Origin: Bryobacteraceae bacterium
GTDB lineage: Bacteria > Acidobacteriota > Terriglobia > Bryobacterales > Bryobacteraceae
DNA: 61,645 nucleotides
NCBI GenBank assembly: GCA_019748195.1
Contig: JAIEPW010000089.1
Span: 1-61,645, forward strand
Direction: 5' to 3'
The notes under the pieces are model-generated. The model ran no database searches and had not been told where the DNA came from. It worked only from the letters and a program-made list of their open reading frames with translations. Positions 37,662 through 46,093 of the stretch are shown here, one piece after another (the stretch's first letter is position 1; each line of letters begins with the position of its first letter). A program made the position numbers and the translations under genes.

Positions 37662-39139
37662 TACGATTCTCCCCGCAACACCCACGTATCCTTGCTGCCG
37701 CCCCCCTGCGACGAGTTCACCACCAGGGAGCCCGCCTGCAGCGCCACCCGCGTCAACCCGCCCGGCGCCACCGTGACCTTGTGCCCGTCGAACAGGCAGT
37801 AAGGACGCAGGTCCACGTGCCGCCCGGCGAACCTCCCCGTCGCGGAATCGAACGCCGGCACTCGCGACAGCGCCACCACCGGCTGCGCGATCCAGTTTCT
37901 TGGGTCCGATTTCAGACGCTGCCGCAGGGATTCAATCGTCGCCCGGTCCGCCGACGGACCGATCACCATTCCGTAACCGCCGGATTCACCCACCGGCTTC
38001 ACCACCATCTCCTGCAGATGTTCCAGAACGTAGCGGCAGTCGGCCGGGCGGTCGCACACATACGTCTCCACATTCTTCAAAATCGGATCCTGGCCCAGAT
38101 AGTAGCGGATAAACTCCGGGACGAAGGCATAGACCGCCTTGTCGTCGGCGACCCCGTTGCCCACCGCGTTCGCGATCGCCACCTGGCCCAGGCGGAAGGC
38201 GGTCATCAGTCCGGGGACGCCGAGCTCGGAGTCCGGGCGGAAGGCGAGCGGATCCAGGAAGTCGTCGTCCACGCGGCGATAAATCACGTCGACGCGCTTC
38301 AAGCCGTGAATCGTCTTCATGAAGACGATGCCCGCGTCTGTCACCAGGTCGCGGCCTTCCACCAGTTCGATTCCCATCTGCTGCGCCAGGAAGGAGTGCT
38401 CGAAGTAAGCGCTGTTGTAGATGCCCGGCGTCAGCAGCACGACGACGGCGTCGCCGCCGCGGGGCGACAGGCTCCGCAAAATGCGGCCCAGATGCGAAGG
38501 GTAATCGTCCACCGGGAGAACGGCGTATTGTTGGAACGCCTGCGGCAAAGCCCGGATTGTCACCAGACGATTCTCCAGCACATAGGAAACACCGGACGGC
38601 GTGCGGACGTTATCCTCCAGAACCATGAACTCCCCCGTCCGCGAGTCCCGCACCAGGTCGATTCCGGAGATGTGCGTGTGGATGCTCCCCGGAACTTCCA
38701 GCCCCATCATCTCCCGCCGGAAATGACGGCAGGAGAAGACCAGCGAGCGCGGGACCTTTCGATCCTTCAGGATTTGCTGGCTCCCGTAAACGTCCTGCAG
38801 GAACAGGTTCAAGGCGATGACGCGCTGGCTCAGCCCCTTCTCGATCTGGTCCCATTCGGCGCGAGGCAGGATGCGCGGCAGCAGATCGAACGGGAATAAC
38901 CGTTCCGTGCCGCGGCCGTCGCTGTATACAGTGAACGTGATGCCCTGCACCAGGAACGACAGGTCCGCCACCTCGCGGCGTTCCTGGAATTCCGCCGGCC
39001 CCATATAGGAAAGCTGCCGGTACAGACGCTGGTAATGCGGGCGCGGCACGCCCGGCGATTCGAACATCTCGTCGTAGAATCCGCCGGTGTCATATCCCGA
39101 GAACAAAGCCGGCAGTTCGGACTCCGGTTTCGGGGTCAT
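37661..39139 (-). CDS. circularly permuted type 2 ATP-grasp protein (COG2308)
   Basis: A 492-residue amidoligase-like enzyme. It starts with [28 protein letters not shown], then has [34 protein letters not shown] and [19 protein letters not shown] (nucleotide-binding loop), typical of the circularly permuted ATP-grasp family predicted to make peptide or amide bonds. It heads the cassette ATP-grasp/alpha-E/transglutaminase. TATACT lies 8 nt before the ATG, so the operon has its own promoter despite following the UGSC gene by 79 nt. The product is unknown. Confidence 0.87.
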   Translation of the reverse strand: MTPKPESELPALFSGYDTGGFYDEMFESPGVPRPHYQRLYRQLSYMGPAEFQERREVADLSFLVQGITFTVYSDGRGTERLFPFDLLPRILPRAEWDQIEKGLSQRVIALNLFLQDVYGSQQILKDRKVPRSLVFSCRHFRREMMGLEVPGSIHTHISGIDLVRDSRTGEFMVLEDNVRTPSGVSYVLENRLVTIRALPQAFQQYAVLPVDDYPSHLGRILRSLSPRGGDAVVVLLTPGIYNSAYFEHSFLAQQMGIELVEGRDLVTDAGIVFMKTIHGLKRVDVIYRRVDDDFLDPLAFRPDSELGVPGLMTAFRLGQVAIANAVGNGVADDKAVYAFVPEFIRYYLGQDPILKNVETYVCDRPADCRYVLEHLQEMVVKPVGESGGYGMVIGPSADRATIESLRQRLKSDPRNWIAQPVVALSRVPAFDSATGRFAGRHVDLRPYCLFDGHKVTVAPGGLTRVALQAGSLVVNSSQGGGSKDTWVLRGES

Positions 39140-39147
39140 GGATTCGG

Positions 39148-39153
39148 AGTATA
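39148..39153 (-). promoter_or_regulatory. -10 box TATACT for the ATP-grasp cassette
   Basis: TATACT on the minus strand is followed by 8 nt and then the ATG of the ATP-grasp gene, consistent with a leaderless transcript. There is no Shine-Dalgarno in the 8 nt. The 79-nt gap to the UGSC gene supports a separate promoter. Confidence 0.5.
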
Positions 39154-39218
39154 CAACTTCCCAGGGAATCGACGGCGCCAGGAATTCGTGATCGGCCCGA
39201 TCGAAAATTCCGATAGCG

Positions 39219-39752
39219 CTAGGAGGGTGTTCCGGTTAATCGCGCCGCGATTTCGGCCATCGCCTGGTCGGCCCGGTCTTCGATCTCAGTCGGGGTCTGA
39301 TCCTGAATGGGATGCGCCACGTAGATCGCATCGAAGTCCGGACGGCCCAGGTATGCTGCTTGCGCGCGTGCCGCGGTCATGAACTCATGCGTCGCCACCG
39401 GCACCGCGGGGATCCCCAACTTCTCCAACCTGGTCGTGTCGTGCAAACTGCACGTTGTGCAGGACCCTCAATCGGCCAGGCCTTCCACCACCGCGTCCGG
39501 CTTCCATTGCGTGATCTTGCCGATCACCGCCTCGGGAGCGGGCTTGGTGAAGGTCGGCTTGCGTTCGCGCAACACGTCGGCGACGCCGTAGGTCCGGCGA
39601 AGCAGCGCCTCCACGCGATCCAGGAATACGCTGCCGCCCGGCTTGGAGATATCCAGCAGCGCGATTCGCTTTCCGCTCAGCGTGGCCAGCCGCGGCGCGG
39701 GTTGCCCCGCCTCGCGTGAGGCTTCGTTCATCGGGTTGATCAGCGTGGTCAT
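39219..39752 (-). CDS. UGSC family selenoprotein (in-frame UGA read as Sec)
   Basis: A 177-residue protein when the in-frame TGA at 39468-39470 is read as selenocysteine (residue 95). The centre reads [17 protein letters not shown], exactly the UGSC motif that names this family. The frame continues without a break on both sides, with family-like sequence ([23 protein letters not shown] before; [24 protein letters not shown] after). A SECIS-like hairpin follows the UGA directly. Function is unknown; the U/CxxC-like centre suggests a redox or reductase role. It lies 12 nt after the beta-CASP nuclease gene on the same strand; GATATT at 39761-39766 might be its own -10. Confidence 0.87.
39429..39470 (-). 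promoter_or_regulatory. putative bacterial SECIS element in the UGSC gene
   Basis: Starting at the UGA, the minus strand can fold with an outer stem GGTC/GACC (2-5 and 33-36 nt after the UGA) and an apical stem CGTGCA/TGCACG (14-19 and 23-28) closed by a GTT loop. A G at the first loop base about 20 nt after the UGA is what bacterial SECIS elements show for SelB binding. The competing hairpin CTGCAC-AAC-GTGCAG also exists, so folding should be checked. Confidence 0.6.
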
Positions 39753-39764
39753 GCGGTCAAAATA

Positions 39765-41198
39765 TCACGCCGCGCGGCCCGGGGAAAGCTCGAACTCATC
39801 GCCTCGCGCGGGCTGGCTTGCCGGGATCCCATACCGCTCTTCAATCGCCCGAGCCAGCGCCGCGCCTTGCGTTTCTTCTCCGTGCACCAGAAACACGCGC
39901 CTCAACGACGTCGCCAGCGGTTTCATCCACTCCAGCAGTTCGTGCTGATCCGCGTGCCCGCTCAGTTCGTTCAGCTTCACCACCTCCGCCCGCAGCCGGT
40001 ACGGTTCGCCGAAAATCGGCACCTCCGGCAGCTTGTCCACCAGCTTGCGCCCCAGCGTGTGCTGAGCCTGGAATCCTGTGATCAGGACCGTGTTCCGCGG
40101 ATCCTCAACCGAGTTCTTCAAGTGATGCAGAATGCGTCCCGCCTCGCACATCCCGGACGCCGAGATCACCAGGTAAGGGCCGCGCAGGTCGTTCAGCGCC
40201 TTGGATTCGGCGGCGGTGCGGATGTAACGCAGGCGGTGGAAGCCGAACGGATCGTTGCCGTCCTCCAGGATGCTCCGCGTCTCGGCGTCGTAGCTGTCCT
40301 CGTGCCGCCGGAACACCTCCGTGACGTTCACCGCCAGCGGGCTGTCCACGAACATCGGAATTGAAGGTATGCGCTCTTCCCGCATCAACTGAGTCAGCAG
40401 CAACACCAGTTGCTGCGTGCGGCCCACCGCGAACGCGGGCACGACAATCCGCCCGCCGCGCGCGCACGTGCGGTTGATCGTGGCCTCCAGTTTCTGCTTC
40501 ACCGGGCCCAGATCCTGATGCAGGCGGTCGCCATAGGTGCTTTCCAGAATCAGGTAGTCCACCGGCGGCGTTGGCGGCTCCGGATCGCGGATGATCGGCA
40601 GTCCCTTTCGCCCGACATCGCCCGAAAACGCGACCCGGAGATCGTGGCCCGCCTCCCGCGCCTCGAGGATCAAGGCGGCCGAGCCGAGCATGTGCCCCGC
40701 GTCGATCATGCGATAGCGCAACCCGCCGCCCAGGTCCTGGATTTCGCCCAGCTTCACGGAACGAAATAGGGGGAACGTTCGCTCCGCGTCCGCCATCGTG
40801 TAGAGCGGCCGAATGTCGCCGTTGCCGCCGTCCATTCCGATGGCCCTGCGCCGCGCGAGCCGCTTGTTCAGAAACTCGGCGTCTTTCTCCTGCAGGTATG
40901 CGGAATCCGCCAGCATGGCCTCGCACAGGTCGATCGTGGGCGGAGTGGCGTAGATCGCGCCCGAGAATCCGTTCTTCACCAGATTCGGCAGGTTGCCCGA
41001 GTGGTCGATGTGCGCGTGCGAGAGCAGCACCGCCTCCACACTCGTCGCGGGAAAAGGAAACTCGCTGTTTCGCGCGAACGCTTCCTTGCGGCGTCCCTGG
41101 TACAGCCCGCAATCAAGAAGCAGCCTTCGCCCTTCGAACGACACCTCATGCATGGAGCCGGTTACGGTGCGCGCGGCCCCCCAGAATCGAAGCTTCAT
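39765..41198 (-). CDS. MBL-fold beta-CASP ribonuclease-like hydrolase
   Basis: A 477-residue metallo-beta-lactamase-fold protein with a beta-CASP insertion, like RNA-processing nucleases and YSH1-type proteins. Metal motif HAHIDHSG at about 60-67, DAGHMLGSA, SGDVGRKG, ESTYGDRLH and the C-terminal beta-CASP motifs (PAFAVGRTQ, ASGMCEAGRI, SGHADQHELLEW) are present. It is likely a cytoplasmic RNA 5'/endo-nuclease. The start is divergent from the DPP IV gene across only 20 nt, with TATAGT 12 nt before its ATG. Confidence 0.9.
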   Translation of the reverse strand: MKLRFWGAARTVTGSMHEVSFEGRRLLLDCGLYQGRRKEAFARNSEFPFPATSVEAVLLSHAHIDHSGNLPNLVKNGFSGAIYATPPTIDLCEAMLADSAYLQEKDAEFLNKRLARRRAIGMDGGNGDIRPLYTMADAERTFPLFRSVKLGEIQDLGGGLRYRMIDAGHMLGSAALILEAREAGHDLRVAFSGDVGRKGLPIIRDPEPPTPPVDYLILESTYGDRLHQDLGPVKQKLEATINRTCARGGRIVVPAFAVGRTQQLVLLLTQLMREERIPSIPMFVDSPLAVNVTEVFRRHEDSYDAETRSILEDGNDPFGFHRLRYIRTAAESKALNDLRGPYLVISASGMCEAGRILHHLKNSVEDPRNTVLITGFQAQHTLGRKLVDKLPEVPIFGEPYRLRAEVVKLNELSGHADQHELLEWMKPLATSLRRVFLVHGEETQGAALARAIEERYGIPASQPARGDEFELSPGRAA

Positions 41199-41203
41199 AA
41201 CGG

Positions 41204-41216
41204 TACAATCACTATA
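41204..41216. promoter_or_regulatory. overlapping divergent -10 boxes of the nuclease and S9 peptidase genes
   Basis: In the 20-nt gap, TACAAT on the plus strand (41204-41209) lies 9 nt before the S9 peptidase ATG, and TATAGT on the minus strand (complement of 41211-41216) lies 12 nt before the nuclease ATG. Each promoter's -35 region would fall inside the other gene. Both transcripts would start at or near the start codon. Confidence 0.45.
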
Positions 41217-41218
41217 CG

Positions 41219-43399
41219 ATGTGGACCCGTCCCGCGATTCTCGCCGCTTCCCTGCTCGTTTGTCTCAGCGCCGGCGCGCAAAAGAACGCGATTACCCTGA
41301 AAGACATCCCGGAGCAGCGCCGCGCCGGTTTGGGCGCGAAAATGCCGGCCGCGTGGCTCCCTGGAGGCAAGCAATTTGTTTACATCGAGGACGACTCCGT
41401 TCATGTTTATGACCTCACTTCTCAGTCCGCGCGCGAGCTGTTTTCCCTCACCCCGCTGAAGGCGATGGCCGCGCCCGTTTCCCGTCCGGAACGATTCGGA
41501 TGGGAAAATCGCCGGGAACGCCGGGCCACACTCGACGTCTCCGGCGACGGCCGCGATTTCGTTGTGCTCGCCGGCGGCGATCTCTTCGCCTGGAATTCGG
41601 ACGCCCGGAAGGCCGTCCAACTCACCCGGACCGCGGCGTCTGAAAAGGATTTCAAGATTTCCCCCGATGGAAAACACGTCTCCTTTATTCGCGGCTACGA
41701 CATCTACTCCGTGGACATCGCCACGCAAAAGGAAACACCCGTCACGCGAAACGGGCGCGAAGATCTGCGGAACGGGGTGCTCGATTGGGTCTATCCCGAA
41801 GAGCTGGACCTGGGGACCGCACACTGGTGGTCGCCCGATTCCCGCTCCATCGCATATCTCCAATTCGATGTCAGCAACGTTCCGCTTTACCCCCACGCCG
41901 ATCTCTTGAAGAAACGCGCTGTTGCCGAGCCCGAACGGTATCCCCAGGCGGGTGAGCCCAACGCGATGGTGCGCCTCGGCGTTACGCCGGCGTCCGGCGG
42001 CCTCACCCGCTGGATGAACCTGGGCGACACCCAGAACCAATACCTCATCGCGCGCGTCGGCTGGATTCCCAACTCCAGCGACCTTTGGGTCCAGCGCGCC
42101 ACGCGCGTTCAGAACCGCCTGGAACTACTGCGCGTGAACCCCGCCACCGGCGATCCGCAAACCATCCTTTCCGAATCCGACCCCCACTGGATCAACCTGG
42201 CCGACGACTTCCGGTTCCTGGAAGGCGGCCGCAAGTTTCTCTGGTCCAGCGAGCGCGACGGCGGGTTCCGCCACTTGTATCTATACACCGCCGACGGCCG
42301 CGACGCCCGCCAGCTCACCCGGGGCGATTGGGAAGTTTCCAAGGTGGAAGGCGTTAACGAGCAGACCGGCGCTGTTTACTTCACCTCCACGGAAGCCGGT
42401 CCGCTCGAGCGCCAGCTCTATTCGGTGGGACTGAACGGCCGTGACAGGAAACGCCTCACCTCGGAGCCGGGCACCCACGCGATCACCATGAACCCCGAGG
42501 CCACCCACTACCTCGATCGCTTCTCCTCCGCCGGCAGCCCGCCGCAAGTCACGCTGCACGAGGCTTCCGGCAGGCAACTCGGCATCCACCAGCCCGCCAA
42601 TACCAAACCGATCGAGCAGTTCGACATCCTGCCCACCGAGTTCCATCAGGTGAAAGGACCCGAAGGCGTCACCTTCCACGCCCGGCTGATCAAGCCCGCG
42701 GGCTTTCAGCCCGGCCGCAAGTACCCGGCCATCGTGATGGTTTATGGTGGACCCGGCGCGCAGAACGTCCGCGATCAATGGTCCGGCATCACCTGGGAGC
42801 AGGCGCTCGCGCACCGCGGCTTCGTCATCTGGCAGATGGACAACCGCGGCACCGCGGGTCGCGGGCACAAGTTCGAAACGCCCATTTATCGCCAACTCGG
42901 CGTGGTCGAACTCGAGGACCAGCTCACTGGCGTGCAGCATCTTCTCAAACTCGGCTTCGTCGACGAGAAGCGGCTCGGAGTTTACGGCTGGAGCTACGGC
43001 GGCTTCATGGCGGTGAACGCCATGCTGAATGCGCCGGGCGTGTTCGCCGCGGGAGCCGGCGGCGCTCCCGTCACCGATTACCTGAACTACGACACCATCT
43101 ACACCGAGCGCTACATGGGATTACCTTCGGAAAACGAAGCTGGATACAAGAAGACCGCGCTGCCCCTTCAGGCCGCCAACCTGAAGGGCAAGTTGATGCT
43201 GATCCACGCCTTCGAGGACGACAACGTGCTCTTCCAGAACACCATGCAGTTGAATGACGCCCTCCAGCGCGCCGGCAAGCAGTTTGAACTGATGCTCTAT
43301 CCGCAGAAAGCCCACGGCGTCACCGGCGTCCACAACCGGCAGATGCTGGAATCCATCACCAACTTCTTCGAACGCAACCTGAAGGGTGAGGATCGCTAG
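41219..43399 (+). CDS. exported dipeptidyl-peptidase IV-like S9 peptidase
   Basis: A 726-residue serine peptidase that removes N-terminal dipeptides, usually after Pro or Ala, in the periplasm. Signal peptide MWTRPAILAASLLVCLSAGAQ, then a DPP IV-type N-terminal propeller (GVLDWVYPEELDLGTAHWWSPDSRSIAY includes the double-Glu EEL motif that binds the substrate amine), then the alpha/beta hydrolase with Ser592 in YGWSYGGFM, Asp in HAFEDDNVLFQN and His in KAHGVTG. The EE pair distinguishes DPP IV from other S9 enzymes. It has a leaderless-type promoter (TACAAT at 41204). The 3' end overlaps the convergent symporter by 4 nt. Confidence 0.92.
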   Translation: MWTRPAILAASLLVCLSAGAQKNAITLKDIPEQRRAGLGAKMPAAWLPGGKQFVYIEDDSVHVYDLTSQSARELFSLTPLKAMAAPVSRPERFGWENRRERRATLDVSGDGRDFVVLAGGDLFAWNSDARKAVQLTRTAASEKDFKISPDGKHVSFIRGYDIYSVDIATQKETPVTRNGREDLRNGVLDWVYPEELDLGTAHWWSPDSRSIAYLQFDVSNVPLYPHADLLKKRAVAEPERYPQAGEPNAMVRLGVTPASGGLTRWMNLGDTQNQYLIARVGWIPNSSDLWVQRATRVQNRLELLRVNPATGDPQTILSESDPHWINLADDFRFLEGGRKFLWSSERDGGFRHLYLYTADGRDARQLTRGDWEVSKVEGVNEQTGAVYFTSTEAGPLERQLYSVGLNGRDRKRLTSEPGTHAITMNPEATHYLDRFSSAGSPPQVTLHEASGRQLGIHQPANTKPIEQFDILPTEFHQVKGPEGVTFHARLIKPAGFQPGRKYPAIVMVYGGPGAQNVRDQWSGITWEQALAHRGFVIWQMDNRGTAGRGHKFETPIYRQLGVVELEDQLTGVQHLLKLGFVDEKRLGVYGWSYGGFMAVNAMLNAPGVFAAGAGGAPVTDYLNYDTIYTERYMGLPSENEAGYKKTALPLQAANLKGKLMLIHAFEDDNVLFQNTMQLNDALQRAGKQFELMLYPQKAHGVTGVHNRQMLESITNFFERNLKGEDR

Positions 43400-44571
43400 T
43401 CTTCAGCGGTGAAGCCTTCCCACCGCGCGATCACAACCGAGGCAACGCAGTTGCCCAGAATGTTCGTCGACGTTCGGATCATGTCCACGATCGCGTCCAC
43501 GGCCAGCAGCAGCGCCAGCGATTCCAGGGGAAATCCGAACATCGTAAACAGGCTCGCCAGGATCACCATGCCCGCGCGCGGGATGCCGGCCACGCCCTTG
43601 CTCGTCAGCTTCAGGGTCGCCAGCATGAGCACCACGTCCCCGGCTCCCATCGCAGCATTCGACGCCTGGGCGACGAAAGTCGCCGCCAGCGCCAGGTGAA
43701 TCACCGAACCGTCGAGATTGAAGCTGAGCCCCAGCGGAAGAGTCACGCTCAGAATCCGGCGGGGCACGCCGAACGTCTCCAGGTTCTCGAACGCCTTCGG
43801 CAGAGCGGCGCCGCTGGACGTGGTCGCGAAAGCGATGAGAAACGGCTCGCGGACGCATTTCAGAAAACGCCGCCAGGGCACCCGCGCCAGCACCAGCAGG
43901 CCGCCGAGCACAACCACGATAAAAAAAGTCTGTGCCAGGTACGACACCGCAACAAACTTCCCCAAGCCCACCAGCGCACCGCGCCCGCGCGACCCGAGCG
44001 TCGCCGCCAGCGCCGCTCCCACCCCCAGCGGCGCCAGCCACATCACGAATCGCATGTACTGGAACGAGATGTCCGCGATCGCTTCCGCGAACGCCACCAC
44101 CGGCCGGGCGCGATCGCCGATCGCATTCGCCGCCGCGCCGAACAGGAAAGAGAAAACGACGATCTGCAGCACGTTGCCGGTCGCCATCGCCTCAAAGATG
44201 CTCGCCGGAACCGCGTTTTCCAGGGCGGCCCCCGCGCTCGCCCGCGGCGCCGCCACCGGTTCGCCTCCCATCGCCACCCCCGCGCCCGGTTCCATCAAGG
44301 TCGCGAATCCCCAACCGATCAACAGCGCCGCCGTGGTGACCACTTCGAAGTACACCACCGACTTCAGCCCCACGCGCCCCATCTCCCGCAGGCTGCCTGC
44401 GTTCGCCAGCCCCGACACCAGCACCGAAAACAGCAGCGGCGCGACAATCGACTGAATCAGCCGCAGGAATACGTTGCTCACCGGCGTGAGCTCCCGGCTC
44501 CACTCCGGCAACCACCAGCCCGCCGCCGCTCCGGCGGCGATGCCTAGAAACATCGCCCGTGTCTGCGTCAC
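43396..44571 (-). CDS. dicarboxylate/amino acid:cation symporter (DAACS family)
   Basis: A 391-residue inner-membrane transporter of the GltP/DctA type. It has the hairpin motif ATTSSGAALPKAFEN and the substrate-cation motif GLSFNLDGSVIH (NxDG), and RTSTNILGNCVASVVIARWEG at the C-terminus, all diagnostic. The start is a GTG at 44571 overlapping the acetamidase stop (GTGA). The earlier frame upstream would run through the acetamidase gene and is not real. It probably imports a carboxylate or amino acid, perhaps the acid released by the acetamidase. Confidence 0.9.
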   Translation of the reverse strand: MTQTRAMFLGIAAGAAAGWWLPEWSRELTPVSNVFLRLIQSIVAPLLFSVLVSGLANAGSLREMGRVGLKSVVYFEVVTTAALLIGWGFATLMEPGAGVAMGGEPVAAPRASAGAALENAVPASIFEAMATGNVLQIVVFSFLFGAAANAIGDRARPVVAFAEAIADISFQYMRFVMWLAPLGVGAALAATLGSRGRGALVGLGKFVAVSYLAQTFFIVVVLGGLLVLARVPWRRFLKCVREPFLIAFATTSSGAALPKAFENLETFGVPRRILSVTLPLGLSFNLDGSVIHLALAATFVAQASNAAMGAGDVVLMLATLKLTSKGVAGIPRAGMVILASLFTMFGFPLESLALLLAVDAIVDMIRTSTNILGNCVASVVIARWEGFTAED

Positions 44572-45557
44572 TTCGCGAACAGCGACTTCGGAATCATGGC
44601 GTGCACGCCCTTGGTCCCGTCCACCAGTTGCGTGATCGCCAGGTCCACCGCCACGCTGGTCAGCATGTACGCGTCGTCGCGGCTGATACCCTTCTCGGTC
44701 ATCAGAAAGTCGATCGCCTCCCGCACGGCCAGCCGGGTCGCCTCCGTCAGGTCCGGGTGCAGCCCCATCGCGATGTAGTGCGTCGGCGTTTCCGCCCGCG
44801 GCCAGCGCAAACGCTTGTTCTTGTGCACCACGAACTGAAACCGGCCGTCCAGCGAGGTCTCGAGCGCCGTGATGCACACTTCCCCGTCGCCCTGCGCCGC
44901 GTGACCGTCGCCCGCCTGGAACAAGGCGCCCTTCACGTGCACCGGAATCAGCAGCTTCGTTCCAGCCACCAGCCGCTTGTTGTCCAGATTTCCGGCGTGC
45001 ATCCACGGCGGCGCCGAATCGATCCTCCCGTTCGCCTCCGGCGGCGCCACCCCCATTGATCCGAAGAACGGCGCCAGCGGAACGTTCACTCCCTCCCCGA
45101 ACCGCGCGACATTCTTTTCGCGATCGAGCGGGACTACCTTCATCCGGTAGTAAGGGAAGTCGTCCGGCAGAAATCCCGCGCCTGGCCGGAACACCGTGTA
45201 CGCGTAATCCACCGGCAGCGTGATCTCCAGAATGCGCACCTCCAGGACGTCGCCCGGCTCCGCTTCCTCGATGTAGATCGGCCCCGTTAACAGATGGCCG
45301 CCCGGTCCACGATCTTTCACCTGCTCGTACACCGCCCGCAGCTCCGGCTGGATCTGCCCCCCGGCCAGCCCCGCCTGTTCCAGGCGCGCGGGGTTTCCCG
45401 AAACCGTCCGGATCGCCACCGTATCTCCCGGCCGCACGCGCAGCACGGGCTTGGTCCCCGCCGAATAATGGCCCCACGCGATATTGCCGGGCGTCGCGTC
45501 CAGTTTGTGTTCCGCGGCAAAGGCTGCCGCCGCCAGCAAGAAGCACGGTAAACGCAT
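44568..45557 (-). CDS. exported acetamidase/formamidase family protein
   Basis: A 329-residue FmdA/AmdA family amidase preceded by a signal peptide (MRLPCFLLAAAAFAA), so it should act in the periplasm. Family motifs include HLLTGPIYIEEAEPGDVLEV, the metal and substrate region WMHAGNLDNKRLVAGTKLLIPVHVKGALFQAGDGHAAQGDGEVCITALE and MLTSVAVDLAITQLVDG. It would hydrolyse short amides to acid and ammonia. It is co-transcribed with the downstream symporter by a 4-nt overlap. Confidence 0.88.
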   Translation of the reverse strand: MRLPCFLLAAAAFAAEHKLDATPGNIAWGHYSAGTKPVLRVRPGDTVAIRTVSGNPARLEQAGLAGGQIQPELRAVYEQVKDRGPGGHLLTGPIYIEEAEPGDVLEVRILEITLPVDYAYTVFRPGAGFLPDDFPYYRMKVVPLDREKNVARFGEGVNVPLAPFFGSMGVAPPEANGRIDSAPPWMHAGNLDNKRLVAGTKLLIPVHVKGALFQAGDGHAAQGDGEVCITALETSLDGRFQFVVHKNKRLRWPRAETPTHYIAMGLHPDLTEATRLAVREAIDFLMTEKGISRDDAYMLTSVAVDLAITQLVDGTKGVHAMIPKSLFAK

Positions 45558-45579
45558 AGAGGGAACGATTGTACACTGC

Positions 45580-45585
45580 TATACT
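45580..45585 (+). promoter_or_regulatory. -10 box TATACT for the DUF2203 gene
   Basis: TATACT is followed by 10 nt and the ATG at 45596, so transcription would start at or next to the ATG. The divergent acetamidase starts 38 nt away. Confidence 0.45.
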
Positions 45586-45595
45586 TCGGTTTCTG

Positions 45596-46036
45596 ATGTC
45601 GCGCCGCTTCACCGTTCCCGAGGCCGAGCAGCTCCTCCCCGAAATCGAAGAGAAGCTCCGCTTGGCTATTCGCTTGAAAAACGACCACCAGGAGGCCGAG
45701 GCCGAGCTCAGCCGCTCCAACCATCGCATCCACATGATGGGCGGCACGCGCGTCCACCCCGGCGAAGTGCTGGCGCTCCGCGCCCGCCGCGATACCTCAG
45801 CCGCCGGCCTGAAGGAAGCCGTCGAACAGATTCACGCCCTCGGCTGCTTTATCAAGGACCTCGACCTCGGGCTCATCGATTTCCTCACCACCTTCGCCGG
45901 TCATGATGTCTACCTGTGCTGGCGTCTGGGCGAGCCTGCCATCGAGTTTTGGCACGGCATGGAAGAAGGATTCGCCGGACGCAAGCCTATCGATGAAGAC
46001 TTCCTGGAACGCCACCGTGGCGACTCGGAAAATTGA
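45596..46036 (+). CDS. DUF2203 family protein
   Basis: A 146-residue cytoplasmic protein of the DUF2203 family: RRFTVPEAEQLLPEIEEKLRLAI at the N-terminus, a long charged helix, then LGCFIKDLDLGLIDFLTTFAGHDVYLCWRLGEPAIEFWHGMEEGFAGRKPID. The final motif is the family hallmark. Function is unknown. The ATG at 45596 is used because TATACT lies 10 nt before it and the codons before it are not conserved. DUF507 follows 57 nt later. Confidence 0.88.
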   Translation: MSRRFTVPEAEQLLPEIEEKLRLAIRLKNDHQEAEAELSRSNHRIHMMGGTRVHPGEVLALRARRDTSAAGLKEAVEQIHALGCFIKDLDLGLIDFLTTFAGHDVYLCWRLGEPAIEFWHGMEEGFAGRKPIDEDFLERHRGDSEN

Positions 46037-46093
46037 CACTGGCGAAAGCAGCCCGATACACTGATTCCTGAACTTGTTTTCACCCGAAACAGG

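Noticed and set aside
44571-45747. N-terminal extension of the symporter frame through the acetamidase gene
   Set aside because: The extension is Gly/Arg/Ala-rich, lies in the antisense/offset frame of the acetamidase, and a GTGA start at 44571 fits.
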